A stretch of 64,000 nucleotides of DNA from an uncultured Flavobacteriales bacterium (GTDB lineage: Bacteria; Bacteroidota; Bacteroidia; CAIKAF01): assembly GCA_903825395.1 (NCBI GenBank), contig CAIKAF010000023.1, positions 146,195-210,194 of the forward strand, in the 5' to 3' direction. The notes beneath the pieces are model-generated. The model ran no database searches. It saw nothing but the letters and a program-made list of their open reading frames with translations, and had not been told where the DNA came from. Shown here piece after piece: positions 53,442 through 63,128 of the stretch. The position numbers and the translations under genes are program-made. Numbering within the stretch: the stretch's first letter is position 1; each line of letters begins with the position of its first letter.

Positions 53442-54377
53442 ATGGCAGAATCGCTCAGAATATCCGTTGTTATTGCAACTTATAACAGGGAAAAATATAT
53501 TGGCAGGGCCTTGGAGGGCTTGCGGTGTCAAACCCTTGATTTTTCAGAATTTGAGGTACTGGTGATTGACAACAACTGCAGCGATTCAACGATGCAGGTA
53601 GTTGAAATGTTTGCCAAAGCCTATCCTGAGTTTCCTTTACGAACGATGCAAGAGCCGAAGCAAGGCTTGTCTCATGGACGAAATCGGGGTGTTAATGAAT
53701 CAAGGGCTCCTATTCTTACCTTTTTGGATGATGATGCGGTTGCTCCACCGGATTTCTTATCTAAAGCTGTTGGTTATTTGGATGCCAGGCCCGAACTAAT
53801 GGCCATTGGCGGGAAAATTATTCCTGAATTTGTAGATGGTAAGCCGGATTGGTACACCCGTTATTATTGGGGAGTGACAGGTCAATTTGATGCGGGTGAA
53901 GCGCCTGGAGCTATGTTGGAATGGGGTAAATTTCCCTGTGGCAGTAACATGACGTTTCGCCGTGAATTTTTCAATCAATTTGGGTTGTTCAATCCAAACC
54001 TTGGACGTAAAGGCGCTATTTTGCTTGCTGGTGAGGAAAAAGAATTGTTTGGCCGAGTTAAGGGAGAAGCAAGGCGTTCCGTCTGGTATTATCCAGACTT
54101 AAGCGTTCGGCATTTGGTGGACAATCAAAAATTAAATCCGCACTATTTAAAAAAATTTTGCATTGGATTTGCCTTGGGGGAGCGATTGGAAGTGGCCGAA
54201 TCAAGTTGGCCCATTCGTACCAAACGGTACTTAGAGTTCTCTAGCAAAAGCCTTGGAACCTTGATTTTAGCCTTGGGCTTTCTTCTTCGCGGGGAGGCTC
54301 AAAAGGCAAGTATGATTGTCCGGTTTGGGGCTTGGATTTTTGAAGGATTGTGGTTCAAACCCATGCCCAAACCCTGA
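53442..54377 (+). CDS. Family 2 glycosyltransferase
   Basis: The start is set at the ATG at 53442 (MAESLRISVVIATYNREK); the longer frame from 53418 uses TTG. The 311-residue enzyme has a GT-A domain: VIATYNREKYIGRALEGL, IDNNCSDSTMQ, NRGVNESRAPILTFLDDDA with the metal-binding acidic run, and a later PCGSNMTFRREFF. No membrane helix is strong; a C-terminal hydrophobic stretch (LGTLILALGFLLRG) may touch the membrane. Target sugar and acceptor are unknown. The gene is 80 bp after the oxoamine synthase, so glycosylation of its lipid product is a possible but unproved link. Confidence 0.88.
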   Translation: MAESLRISVVIATYNREKYIGRALEGLRCQTLDFSEFEVLVIDNNCSDSTMQVVEMFAKAYPEFPLRTMQEPKQGLSHGRNRGVNESRAPILTFLDDDAVAPPDFLSKAVGYLDARPELMAIGGKIIPEFVDGKPDWYTRYYWGVTGQFDAGEAPGAMLEWGKFPCGSNMTFRREFFNQFGLFNPNLGRKGAILLAGEEKELFGRVKGEARRSVWYYPDLSVRHLVDNQKLNPHYLKKFCIGFALGERLEVAESSWPIRTKRYLEFSSKSLGTLILALGFLLRGEAQKASMIVRFGAWIFEGLWFKPMPKP

Positions 54378-54410
54378 ACTAAGAAATAGGTCTAAATCTG
54401 GAATAATCTC

Positions 54411-54418
54411 TATTTTTG
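54411..54418 (+). promoter_or_regulatory. gatC: -7 element TATTTTTG abutting gatC
   Basis: A perfect TAnnTTTG match that ends 4 nt before the ATG at 54423. The gatC mRNA is predicted to be leaderless or nearly so. Confidence 0.6.
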
Positions 54419-54422
54419 ACCT

Positions 54423-54755
54423 ATGAACGTTGAAATAACTCCTTCCTTACTGTCGCACTTAGCCCATTTGAGTCGGCTGGAATTTGAAGAACAAGAAATC
54501 CCGCAAGTTCAAGCGGATTTAACGCGTATTCTTGGGTTTATCGATACTCTTTCTGGTATTGATACTGATGGTGTTGAGCCATTGGTTCACCTATCTGACA
54601 AGGTATTCGTTTTAACCCCTGAACAGCCCGAACTGCCTCGAGCAGATCAAGTTGTAGATGCCATGGTTTTGAGCCATGATGCTGCCCTTCAGAATGCCCC
54701 TCAGCGCGATAGCGATTACTTTAGAGTACCGAAGGTATTGAAAGGGAAAAAATGA
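54423..54755 (+). CDS. gatC: Asp/Glu-tRNA amidotransferase subunit C
   Basis: The 110-residue subunit stabilises the GatCAB complex that makes Gln-tRNA(Gln) and Asn-tRNA(Asn) by transamidation. LSHLAHLSRLEFEEQEI and LGFIDTLSGIDTDGVEPLVH are the family blocks. The C-terminal RDSDYFRVPKVLKGKK is the usual end. gatA and gatB are not adjacent. It overlaps a nitrilase-family gene by 4 bp. Confidence 0.94.
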   Translation: MNVEITPSLLSHLAHLSRLEFEEQEIPQVQADLTRILGFIDTLSGIDTDGVEPLVHLSDKVFVLTPEQPELPRADQVVDAMVLSHDAALQNAPQRDSDYFRVPKVLKGKK

Positions 54756-55522
54756 GTTCCTTGCGCATTGTCTGGTATCAGCAAGACCCCGTTTGGGAAC
54801 AGCCAGGACAAAATTTATCTCAATTGGAATTGGCGGCCCCGACCAGTGAGACCTGCGATGTATGGGTTCTTCCAGAAATGTTCGCTTCTGGTTTTAGCAT
54901 GAATCCCGCGGTGGCCGGAAGTGGCGAAATGGCCTTAGAATGGATGAAAAAACTAGCAAACTCACGTGGCTATGTGGTAGCGGGGAGTCTTGCTTACTTA
55001 GAAGGTGCCAAAATGGTCAATCGTTTTTTTTGGATTGAGCCTCAAGGTGAAATTGCAATGTATGACAAACGGAATCTGTTTGCCTTTGCAGAAGAGGATG
55101 TTCATTATACGGCAGGAAATGCTAGAGTGATGGTCCACTACAAGGGTTGGAATATTGCACTTTTTGTTTGTTTTGATTTGAGATTTGGAGTTTGGATGTA
55201 CCGACGCCCTAAATTCAACTACGATTTAGCTCTGGTTGTAGCCAATTGGCCTGAACGAAGAAGCCGGGCGTGGAAAACGTTGTTGGCAGCTCGCGCCATT
55301 GAAAACCAAAGTTATGTTTTGGGAGTAAACAGATCTGGCAAAGATGGACAGGGCATGTTGTACAGTGGAGACAGTCGATTGGTAGGGCCACTTGGAGAAG
55401 TGGTTGAATTGCACCAGCCATTTGAGGTTGGAAATAAGAAGGCAGAGTTGAATTTGAGCCACCTTATTTCAGTTCGAGATCGTTTCCCATTTTGGACTGG
55501 AGCTATTGATGAGGGTATTTAA
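54752..55522 (+). CDS. Nitrilase-superfamily amidohydrolase (omega-amidase-like)
   Basis: The 256-residue enzyme carries the Glu-Lys-Cys triad: E42 (VLPEMFASGF), K106 (YDKRNLF) and C140 (FVCFDLRF). The sequence resembles YafV/Nit2-type omega-amidases, which hydrolyse 2-oxoglutaramate or 2-oxosuccinamate. The length matches the single-domain subgroup. It overlaps gatC by 4 bp (ATGA) and so is translationally coupled, linking two amide-related enzymes, though a functional tie is not proved. Confidence 0.88.
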   Translation: MSSLRIVWYQQDPVWEQPGQNLSQLELAAPTSETCDVWVLPEMFASGFSMNPAVAGSGEMALEWMKKLANSRGYVVAGSLAYLEGAKMVNRFFWIEPQGEIAMYDKRNLFAFAEEDVHYTAGNARVMVHYKGWNIALFVCFDLRFGVWMYRRPKFNYDLALVVANWPERRSRAWKTLLAARAIENQSYVLGVNRSGKDGQGMLYSGDSRLVGPLGEVVELHQPFEVGNKKAELNLSHLISVRDRFPFWTGAIDEGI

Positions 55523-55692
55523 GTCCATTCTCTTCCGATAAAATCAGGACTTTTCTATTTTGAATCTGATGTCATAATACCCAGTTTGATTCCGATTCTT
55601 AATTTTATAAACGGTGTTTTCAAACCTACATTGTTGATGCTTTGATTGAAATAGAACAACAACCGATAAAAAACCACGTTACATTTGAGTCC

Positions 55693-56943
55693 ATGCGTTT
55701 GGTTTGTCGATTTGGTGTGCTCATTCTCCTGATCCTTGGAACAGGACCGTTGGTATTGGGGCAAAGCCGCAGCACCTTAGAAAAGAAAAAAAAGAAAATA
55801 GAAAATGATATTAAGTATACAGAAAACTTAATTCAACAAACAAGGCAAAAACAAAACAGCAGTGTTGATGCATTGCAAAAGATATCAGCCGGGATTGAGG
55901 CTCGAGAGCAATTGGTGCTGACGTTGGGAACAGAAATTTCCGTTTTAGATAGTTCGTTGGCGGCTGGCCGTAGGGAATCGCAACGGTTACTGCAGCTGCT
56001 CGATAAGCAAAAACTAGCTTATGCTGGCATGGTGCGGGCTGCATTCATTCAGCGCCGTAGGCAAACGGGGTTGATTCCAATCTTATCAAGTCCAAATCCA
56101 GGAGTCCTACTGCGTCGAAGCGAGTACATTGAGCGCATGGCAAAATTAAGGCAGCAAAAAGTAAATTCGATCCAACGAACCAATACTCAGCTTACGTATC
56201 AATTGCAGCAATTGGATACCCTTAGACAGCATAAAAATCTGGCTCTAAATGAACAGCAAATCCAAGCTCAAAAATTGGAACAGGAGCGTCAAAGAAAAGA
56301 AGTGCTGCTGAATCAATTAAAAGGGAAAGAAAAAGAACTGCTGAAACGGCTTAGCCGAAAACAAGGGGAAGCGGTAGCCCTAGCGCGAAAAATTGATGGA
56401 ATTATTGCGGCCGAATTAAAAGCTGCGAAACTTAGGGATGAAAAGGCGGCGAAGGTAAAAGAGAAAGAGGCCACGGCGAGTGGCAGCAAAGCCCCCATTC
56501 CTGCCACCCCTGAATCGGTATCTTTGGGCAATGACTTTTCTTCCAACCGAGGCCGATTGCCTTGGCCCGTCAAATACGGAATTGTAACCGGAAAGTTTGG
56601 AACTCAACCACACCCAGTTTTTCAACATGTTACCATTCAACGCGATGGCGTTGACATTAGCACTCAACGGGGAGAGAAAGCATTGGCCGTATTTCGTGGA
56701 GAAGTGTCGGCAGTATTTGCGTTAGAAGGGTATCAAAATGTAGTTATAGTAAGGCATGGTACCTACCTTACAGTATATGGCAACTTGGATCAGGTACTGG
56801 TAAAAAAAGGACAGAACCTAAAAACAGGAGACCCTATAGGCACAGTTTATATGGATGATGAAGACGGAAAAACAGCCCTGCATTTTAGAGTTATGAATGG
56901 TCAAATTGCCGAGAATCCTCAATCTTGGATAATAAAACGATAA
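55693..56943 (+). CDS. EnvC-like murein hydrolase activator
   Basis: The 416-residue protein has a signal peptide (MRLVCRFGVLILLILGTG) and a start at 55693; the frame is open to 55642 but without a useful start. A long coiled coil (about 25-260) precedes a LytM domain (about 290-416). The zinc ligands are lost: HxxxD is QRDGVDI and HxH is ALHFRV. This is the pattern of EnvC, which activates amidases during division rather than cutting murein itself. It precedes a small membrane protein by 3 bp. Confidence 0.88.
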   Translation: MRLVCRFGVLILLILGTGPLVLGQSRSTLEKKKKKIENDIKYTENLIQQTRQKQNSSVDALQKISAGIEAREQLVLTLGTEISVLDSSLAAGRRESQRLLQLLDKQKLAYAGMVRAAFIQRRRQTGLIPILSSPNPGVLLRRSEYIERMAKLRQQKVNSIQRTNTQLTYQLQQLDTLRQHKNLALNEQQIQAQKLEQERQRKEVLLNQLKGKEKELLKRLSRKQGEAVALARKIDGIIAAELKAAKLRDEKAAKVKEKEATASGSKAPIPATPESVSLGNDFSSNRGRLPWPVKYGIVTGKFGTQPHPVFQHVTIQRDGVDISTQRGEKALAVFRGEVSAVFALEGYQNVVIVRHGTYLTVYGNLDQVLVKKGQNLKTGDPIGTVYMDDEDGKTALHFRVMNGQIAENPQSWIIKR

Positions 56944-56946
56944 ATC

Positions 56947-57270
56947 ATGCAATCATTGGAACAACGTCTTCAAGCGCTCAACGATTTAGATTTAGTCCGG
57001 TTCGCCTTAAAATACAGAAAGACTATGCCTGAAGAGCATGCAACTGTACTTGAAGCAGTGATTAAAGACCGCATTAGCCCAGATCGTTGGGGTCGCTTGT
57101 GCGAAGAGTTGGCCAAGGATAGTGCCTTTCAGGCAGAATTAAAAAAGACAGCGGCCGCTCGTTTGCAAGAACAGGCTGGGAAAAAAACGAATCAGTGGTT
57201 GTTGTATGTCCTGGTAGGCTCAGCCATTTTGGCCCTTGCTGCATATGTTCTTCAGCCCTATTTCAAGTAA
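56947..57270 (+). CDS. Small tail-anchored membrane protein
   Basis: The 107-residue protein has a helical, charged cytoplasmic-like part (LEQRLQALNDLDLVRFALKY, DRWGRLCEELAKDSAFQ) and one C-terminal membrane helix (about 85-104). The family is not recognised. The gene starts 3 bp after the EnvC-like gene and is very likely co-transcribed, so a role at the division or envelope machinery is possible. It is convergent with the first CHU_C gene, 37 bp away. Confidence 0.7.
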   Translation: MQSLEQRLQALNDLDLVRFALKYRKTMPEEHATVLEAVIKDRISPDRWGRLCEELAKDSAFQAELKKTAAARLQEQAGKKTNQWLLYVLVGSAILALAAYVLQPYFK

Positions 57271-57307
57271 ATAGGTTGATGTTATTCCCCGAACAATTCC
57301 CGACTTT

Positions 57308-60106
57308 TTATCTGAGTACGTTTAGCTTTCCCAAATAATCGTACTCGGTTCTACACGGAGAAATGTAAAATACCCGGTAGGCAAATACATCTGATTCATA
57401 GGGCTCTGCATCTTTCCATGCATTCCATCCCTGCTTTGGATTGGTGCTTTCAAACACTAAATTTCCCCATCGGTTAAACACCATAAACTGGTATTCTAGG
57501 TATCCAGGATCTACTCCCCGAACATAATAGATTTCATTTAGTCCATCTCCATTGGGCGTAAAGGAATTGGCTAAGAACAGTCCGTCACGTCGGTTGGTAT
57601 AGCGAACAAAAATGGTATCTCTATACACTTCGCCACAATATTGAACATTGACAGCATAATTTTCTTCTTGGAAGGCAAATGCCGTATCAGAGGTAGATCC
57701 ATTCCACCAAAGGTATTGAGCATCAGTCCCTAAATTGGGGATGAACAAGGGTGCAAGACCGCTGTCGCATACGGTAATATCGGGACCCAAATTAATTTGC
57801 CCCGGTGTTAATTGTTTGATAAAAATGGAATCTGTAGTTGAACCGCAGGCTCCAGTCCATGTAACTAAATACCATCCCCCGGTGGTCACCAAAATGGTGT
57901 CTGCGGTAGATCCCGTATTCCATACTAAAGGGCCTGTTGTTCCATTGGTTGTTAGGAAAGCAGTATCTCCCGGACAAACCAAGGAATCATCTCGCATATT
58001 AAATTCTGCAGCTGTTCCTATTACAACGGTAAAGGTATCTCGAAGCGTTCCACAATCGTTGGAGACCTGAACCCAATATGTCCCTGAAGACTGAATTTCA
58101 ATGGGATTGCTTACGGGTTGATTGTTGAGTTCGTAGGTACAGGCAAAGCATGAAAAATCAAAACTCAACAGTGCGGTATCGCAGACCAGTCTGTCGGGGC
58201 CTAAAGAACCAGATGGTGGAGTGGAGCTGCTCACCCAAACCGTATCTCTGCTCACTCCACAGAATGAAGTTATGGTTACGAAATATTCTCCCTCAAATTG
58301 AGGACTAATGGATGAGGTCGTGGCGCCAGTGCTCCATTGATATGTACAACCGGGACAAGATGCATCAATGATGGGCGGAATGCCTCCGCAAATCAACCGA
58401 TCGCTGCCTAGGTTTACAGGAGTAAACACATTCACCGTTATGCTATCACGGAATAGGCATCCGTTAAGTCCAACAATATCTACATAATAAATTCCGGGTT
58501 GATTGATTACCGTTTGAGGTCCTTGGGTGCCATTGCTCCAAACTTGGGGGACAGCGGCAGGCAAGCCGGTATTTAAGGTAATATTTTGCCCTGAGGCGCA
58601 TAAAGTGGTATCGGTTGGCAAGACTCCGCCGAAAGGTGCAGAAGGTATAATAATGACCATTCCTGTATCGCACCTAGAAAAGCAATAATCGTCGCAAACA
58701 GTAAAAAGCACGGTATCTGGTCCGGTTTGCGGAGCCAAGGAATTCATATTGAGGATGCCGTTGTTGATGGTAGCAGTGACATTGGCTGAAGTGGAAAGAA
58801 TCGTCACAATTAGATTTGGGTTATCGGCATCGGAAGAACCCAGCAATACATCTGCCTGTAAATTTGTAAACATGGGTGTGCAAGGCGCCACAACCTGAAG
58901 ATCTTGGGTACTGGGTTTAAGGTTACCTGGGAGGGTTTCGGAGATTTTAAAGGAGAATCCCATATCCACGTTTAGATTCAGGCCAATGGCTTGAGGATTG
59001 CAGGCCATTCCGGCGGCATTGGGGTTGGCAATTCCACCCAAATATTGAAATCCCATTCCAATGTCGCGGCGAATAAAATAGATAACATTGTCGGGGGCCA
59101 GTTTAATCCCGGCACAAATAAGCGAATTGTTGGCTCCTGCGCTATACACTTGCATTGGCGCCAAGCCGGGATTATTCAAATCATATTGGTAAATGCGACC
59201 GCCAGTGGCGTTGGAAGACCTGATTTTGCTGATGTACAATTTTGTACCATCGGGACTCCATTCAGCATCGTAATTGCCTTCGAAATTGGTAGCAGAGGCT
59301 CCAAAAATCGAACTGGGCACCTGAGCAATATTTGATACGGTGCCATTGCCCAAGGCATAATCAGCCACTAAAACAGCATCTGTTTCCCGAAGGGAGGTGA
59401 TGGCCAGTTTCTGATTAACCACACTATGCCGGATTGAGGATGGTTCTCCTAAGGTGAACGGAATTTGAATGGCAGGCAATGGTGAAATTCCTGTGGCGTC
59501 TATTCTCCAGCTGAGCAAAGAATCTCCGTTGGCATTAATTGCATACAGGAAATACAGGTTTGAGGTTTGACCTTTTGCAATTTCGAATGCATCTGAGATG
59601 GAGGGATGCAATACCAAATTCTTGGCTCCAGCGGGAACATCACCTAGAGGGGATGCAACCGTTCCATTTCCTGGCAGAGAAATATCAACCTTGGCATACA
59701 TTAATGGGCCATGCTGACCTTGTAAGACATTGTTTGGGGCGTAGAAGAAATAAAATTGATTGCAATTGCCTGGATCCACACTCACCTGTCCGTTGGAAGC
59801 GCAAGTACTAAGTCCTGCCAAATTTCCATTTGGCATGGGTGTGTGTGTATTATCCCAAATGGTATTTCCGTTGGTATAGGCCAGCAGCTGCCCGGTATTG
59901 GGATGATTTATCACCCCATTTCCCTGGTCAGCATAGGGCAAAGCATGTCCCGTTGCAACAGACGGAAAGTTGTTGATTTGACTGAAATTAACGATGGGGT
60001 CTGCATTCAAGCCCAGAAGCCAACGGTGGTTGTGAAATTGGGCAAAAGAAGTAGAGTACAGGAGAAACAGAGCGGTTAGAACCGAAACAAGAAAGCGGTA
60101 GCTCAT
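57308..60106 (-). CDS. Giant secreted protein with gliding-associated C-terminal (CHU_C) domain
   Basis: The 932-residue protein has a signal peptide (about 1-22, ending TSFAQ). Its first 400 residues look like a beta-propeller (WDNTHTPMPNG, then YNAEWSPDGTKLYISK and other WD/SMP-like blades). Several Ig-like modules follow, each with DTLCASGQ, GCTYQWSTGAT or TDSIFI-type words. The C terminus (NSFTPNGDGLNEIYYV, VFNRWGNLVFES, FAYRVFY) is a type B T9SS domain. It is probably displayed on the cell surface; the ligand is unknown. GC-rich element H lies beyond its promoter side. Confidence 0.88.
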   Translation of the reverse strand: MSYRFLVSVLTALFLLYSTSFAQFHNHRWLLGLNADPIVNFSQINNFPSVATGHALPYADQGNGVINHPNTGQLLAYTNGNTIWDNTHTPMPNGNLAGLSTCASNGQVSVDPGNCNQFYFFYAPNNVLQGQHGPLMYAKVDISLPGNGTVASPLGDVPAGAKNLVLHPSISDAFEIAKGQTSNLYFLYAINANGDSLLSWRIDATGISPLPAIQIPFTLGEPSSIRHSVVNQKLAITSLRETDAVLVADYALGNGTVSNIAQVPSSIFGASATNFEGNYDAEWSPDGTKLYISKIRSSNATGGRIYQYDLNNPGLAPMQVYSAGANNSLICAGIKLAPDNVIYFIRRDIGMGFQYLGGIANPNAAGMACNPQAIGLNLNVDMGFSFKISETLPGNLKPSTQDLQVVAPCTPMFTNLQADVLLGSSDADNPNLIVTILSTSANVTATINNGILNMNSLAPQTGPDTVLFTVCDDYCFSRCDTGMVIIIPSAPFGGVLPTDTTLCASGQNITLNTGLPAAVPQVWSNGTQGPQTVINQPGIYYVDIVGLNGCLFRDSITVNVFTPVNLGSDRLICGGIPPIIDASCPGCTYQWSTGATTSSISPQFEGEYFVTITSFCGVSRDTVWVSSSTPPSGSLGPDRLVCDTALLSFDFSCFACTYELNNQPVSNPIEIQSSGTYWVQVSNDCGTLRDTFTVVIGTAAEFNMRDDSLVCPGDTAFLTTNGTTGPLVWNTGSTADTILVTTGGWYLVTWTGACGSTTDSIFIKQLTPGQINLGPDITVCDSGLAPLFIPNLGTDAQYLWWNGSTSDTAFAFQEENYAVNVQYCGEVYRDTIFVRYTNRRDGLFLANSFTPNGDGLNEIYYVRGVDPGYLEYQFMVFNRWGNLVFESTNPKQGWNAWKDAEPYESDVFAYRVFYISPCRTEYDYLGKLNVLR

Positions 60107-60246
60107 TATTAATCAGATAAATCGAAAGTAAAGGTACAGCGCAAAAAGCAATACAGAAGCATTTGGATTCTTTTTCCGCACCATAGACCTAGCAAATACG
60201 AATTATGCTGCGTTTTCTTTCAATTTTTAAGAAGGGAGCTTTCAAT

Positions 60247-60398
60247 GAGGGGGCTCGCGGCAGGGATTGACGGAATTAGCCCGCAAGGGTGGCGGCGGCT
60301 GCTGACGTTGGGTGAGGAGGCGACGTGAGGAGCCACCGCAGCCCATCGGCAGCCCGTCCGACAGCCGCGGACTAATCCGGAAAGCCCGGTCGCCGCCC
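60247..60398 (+). repeat. GC-rich hairpin element, type 1, copy H
   Basis: The core GGCGAC-GTGA-GGAGCC (60319-60334) keeps both hairpin arms but replaces the loop with GTGA, a GNRA tetraloop. Stem 2 is GG(A)ATTAG with CTAATCC (60372-60378), one A bulged. It lies between two minus-strand genes and is antisense to both. The rest of the 360-bp gap shows no gene. Confidence 0.87.
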
Positions 60399-60466
60399 AA
60401 AAAAACTAAAACCCCCACCCTTTTTCGAATGCGGTTGAGGTTTAGTTAATGTGTAGCGTTTTGAGA

Positions 60467-60685
60467 TTAATTGGAAGAAACCGTGCAGGAGTCGCCTGTT
60501 CCGGCGGCGTAATTCACGGCGTTGGTTACATGATTGTCCCAAAACGCAGGGTCGAGCGAGAATTGAGAATCATTGGAGCAGGAGTTGTACGAAGCAGCAG
60601 CTCCGGTGCACTCCAAACATTCGGTGGCAGTACAAGAGGCAAGGCTCAGACCCACAATAGCGGAAAGAAAAACGAACTTTTTCAT
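60467..60685 (-). CDS. Small Cys-rich lipoprotein
   Basis: The 72-residue protein has a signal and lipobox SLASC (Cys18). The short mature part has four further cysteines (CLEC at 23-26, C36 and C67), Ser/Asn-rich around them. No family is recognised. It starts 19 bp after the second CHU_C gene and is probably co-transcribed with it. Its role could be to help anchor or fold the surface protein, but that is only a guess from position. Confidence 0.7.
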   Translation of the reverse strand: MKKFVFLSAIVGLSLASCTATECLECTGAAASYNSCSNDSQFSLDPAFWDNHVTNAVNYAAGTGDSCTVSSN

Positions 60686-60704
60686 ATAGAATCGAGGTTT
60701 ATTT

Positions 60705-63128
60705 TTAACGGAGTAGAACGACTTTGCCCATGAATTCCTGGTACTTTTTTAGCTCGTTCAAGAACATGATACGGTAGGAATAGCTGCCTGGCAGGCATTC
60801 TGTGACTCCATCGGGTTGCAATCCTGTCCAAGGTTTATCGGGGCTGCCACCTTCGTAGACTTTATTCCCCCAGCGATCGTACACCAGCACCAAAACGTTC
60901 ACATTGTCGGTCAAGTTGGTGCCTTTCGGGAACCAAGTTTCGTTGAGGCCATCTCCATCTGGAGTGAAAGAACTGGGGATCCACAATTCTGAAATTCCTT
61001 CCACCTCTACCATGGTTCCTGTGCTGTCTGAACAGCCGTATTGGTTGGTCACCACCAATTGAACGGTGTATTCACCTACATCGGGGAAGGTCCAACTGGG
61101 GTCTGATGCTCCAACGCCTCCGACTCCATTAAAGGTCCAATTCCAAGCTACCACATCGGGGCTAGATTGATCTGAAAAGTAGAAAATTGGGTTCCCGATG
61201 TTGGCTTTATTGGGAGTAAACGAGAAATCCGCAATGGGTAGTGGTCGCGCAAAGGCTGCACTATCTATACGGATACTGTCCACACATCCATCGGCGGTAG
61301 TTACCTTTAAAAAGGCTCCATACACACCGGGAGCGTTAAATACAACGGCTGGATTTTGTTGGGTAAACCCTCCTTTGCTATCAATAAACCAATTCCAGCT
61401 ATTGATAATACCACCGTTGCCTTGGGACAAATCTGTGAACGTTAGGTTCGCCGGAATGCAAGCCTCTGGTGGAACGACCGAGAAGTTGGCTGTAGGGAGG
61501 GCGAATACTACCACCGACACATCGGCAGAATCGATGCAACCGTTGGCATCGGTTCCGATGGCACGGTATGTTGTAGTTTGAGCCGGAGACACTTCCAAAG
61601 ATGTGCCTGTGGTTGCGCCGTTTGCCCCTGCCGGGTTCCATGCGTAAGAAACGCCTCCGGCGGCGGTCAGCACCACCGAATCTTGCAAGCAAATAGAAGG
61701 TGCAAGGGGAGTAATGCTAACCTGGGCTGCAGGGTAAACGGTTACCAGAACCGTATCTGAATTTACGCAGCTATTGGCATTGGTGCCAGTCACTATGTAT
61801 TGCGTGGTATTTGTGGGATCGGCAATGGGATTGGCCACATTGGTGGCGCTTAGACCTGTAGAAGGAGTCCACTGGTATGTTGTAGCTCCACTGGCTGTTA
61901 GTTGCACGTCGGCTTCGGGGCAAATGAAGGGGGCCGAGGGGTTAATAACCACGTTTGGAAGTGGATTTACCGTCACATTGATGGTACGAGTTGCCGTGCA
62001 CAAGGTGCTGGTGACAGTAACACTGTAGGCGGTAGTTTGAGTTGGAAATGCAAAGGGGTTTGATATGTTAGTGCCACTGAGTGTAGCGCCCGGACTCCAA
62101 GAATACGTTATGTTTTGGCCGGTAGTTCCAAGAGCCCAAATTTGCGCGGTATCGCCGATGCAAATGGCGGTATCGGGACTTGTAGTGACAGGCATTGGGC
62201 CTACAGTTACAGTGACCGTATCTTGGAAAAACGAAGTGCCACAACTGGAATAGGGCAATTTAGCCAGGTAAGAAGTTGTAGTTGTAGGACTAACGGTGAG
62301 TGTATTTCCGGTTCCCAACACCTGCCCCCCCATGGTCGTCCACTGAATAGGAGGAATATTGGTGGCTATGAAAACGGGAGCGAAAGGAACCGTAGATACT
62401 GTATAGGTATTGCCCGATGGGGTAAAGCGACGCCCGTCAGAAACGGCAGACCATTGATTTGGGAAATTACGGCCAGGAACGGCTACCGCAACAGTTCCGT
62501 TGGCATTTTGGATTCCATGTATGGCTCGTCCATTATTCCAAGTATTGCACAACTGTTTATTGGCAATGTGTGTTTCGATGATGTTGCTGGTTTCGTACAA
62601 ATGAATTTGCCCCCCGTAACAAACGTTGGTGCAGCTAAACATATTGATATCGCGGAATTCTACAATGAAAATTCGGTTGGGAGCCGTACCTACCGTTTTG
62701 TAACTGATCACTCCATTGGGCGAAGTCCATACACTGGGATTAATGTCTTGCCAAGGAGCCATTATCGAATTCAGGGGCGTGCCTGGACCGGGAATGGGGC
62801 TGTTGATGCTCCAAGCTGAATACCCATTGGCATTGCCAATATTGAAAGAAACATATCCATTGGAACTAATTACACAATTGGTATAGTTAATTCCAAAATA
62901 ATTGAAGGTAAAACCAATAGGCACAACACCACTATATTGGTCATCAGAAAGGGAGACAGAGCCGGAATTCCCGGGGCCACTGCCTGCCACTACAGCGTTT
63001 AACGTTACTGTTTGTCCGGTACAAACGCTTGTGTCAGGGCCTGCAGTAACCACTTGCTGGGCCTGCATCATGCCAGTCCAACCTAAAAAGGCAATTCCAA
63101 GTGTTCGACGAAGTAATCTCATGTGCAT
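60705..63128 (-). CDS. Giant secreted protein with PKD and gliding-associated C-terminal (CHU_C) domain
   Basis: The 807-residue protein has a signal peptide (about 1-23). An N-terminal lectin-like part (about 45-240) includes GFTFNYFGINYTNCVISSNG. Ig-like repeats with DTVTVTVG, TTQTTAYSVTVTS and TTYRAIGTDANGC words follow, then PKD domains (about 540-700, LTFTDLSQGNGG, WTFPDVGEYTVQLVVTN). The C terminus (IPSSFTPDGDGLNETWF, VYDRWGNKVYEG) is a type B T9SS domain. It is the partner in transcription of the small lipoprotein at 60467-60685. Confidence 0.9.
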   Translation of the reverse strand: MHMRLLRRTLGIAFLGWTGMMQAQQVVTAGPDTSVCTGQTVTLNAVVAGSGPGNSGSVSLSDDQYSGVVPIGFTFNYFGINYTNCVISSNGYVSFNIGNANGYSAWSINSPIPGPGTPLNSIMAPWQDINPSVWTSPNGVISYKTVGTAPNRIFIVEFRDINMFSCTNVCYGGQIHLYETSNIIETHIANKQLCNTWNNGRAIHGIQNANGTVAVAVPGRNFPNQWSAVSDGRRFTPSGNTYTVSTVPFAPVFIATNIPPIQWTTMGGQVLGTGNTLTVSPTTTTSYLAKLPYSSCGTSFFQDTVTVTVGPMPVTTSPDTAICIGDTAQIWALGTTGQNITYSWSPGATLSGTNISNPFAFPTQTTAYSVTVTSTLCTATRTINVTVNPLPNVVINPSAPFICPEADVQLTASGATTYQWTPSTGLSATNVANPIADPTNTTQYIVTGTNANSCVNSDTVLVTVYPAAQVSITPLAPSICLQDSVVLTAAGGVSYAWNPAGANGATTGTSLEVSPAQTTTYRAIGTDANGCIDSADVSVVVFALPTANFSVVPPEACIPANLTFTDLSQGNGGIINSWNWFIDSKGGFTQQNPAVVFNAPGVYGAFLKVTTADGCVDSIRIDSAAFARPLPIADFSFTPNKANIGNPIFYFSDQSSPDVVAWNWTFNGVGGVGASDPSWTFPDVGEYTVQLVVTNQYGCSDSTGTMVEVEGISELWIPSSFTPDGDGLNETWFPKGTNLTDNVNVLVLVYDRWGNKVYEGGSPDKPWTGLQPDGVTECLPGSYSYRIMFLNELKKYQEFMGKVVLLR

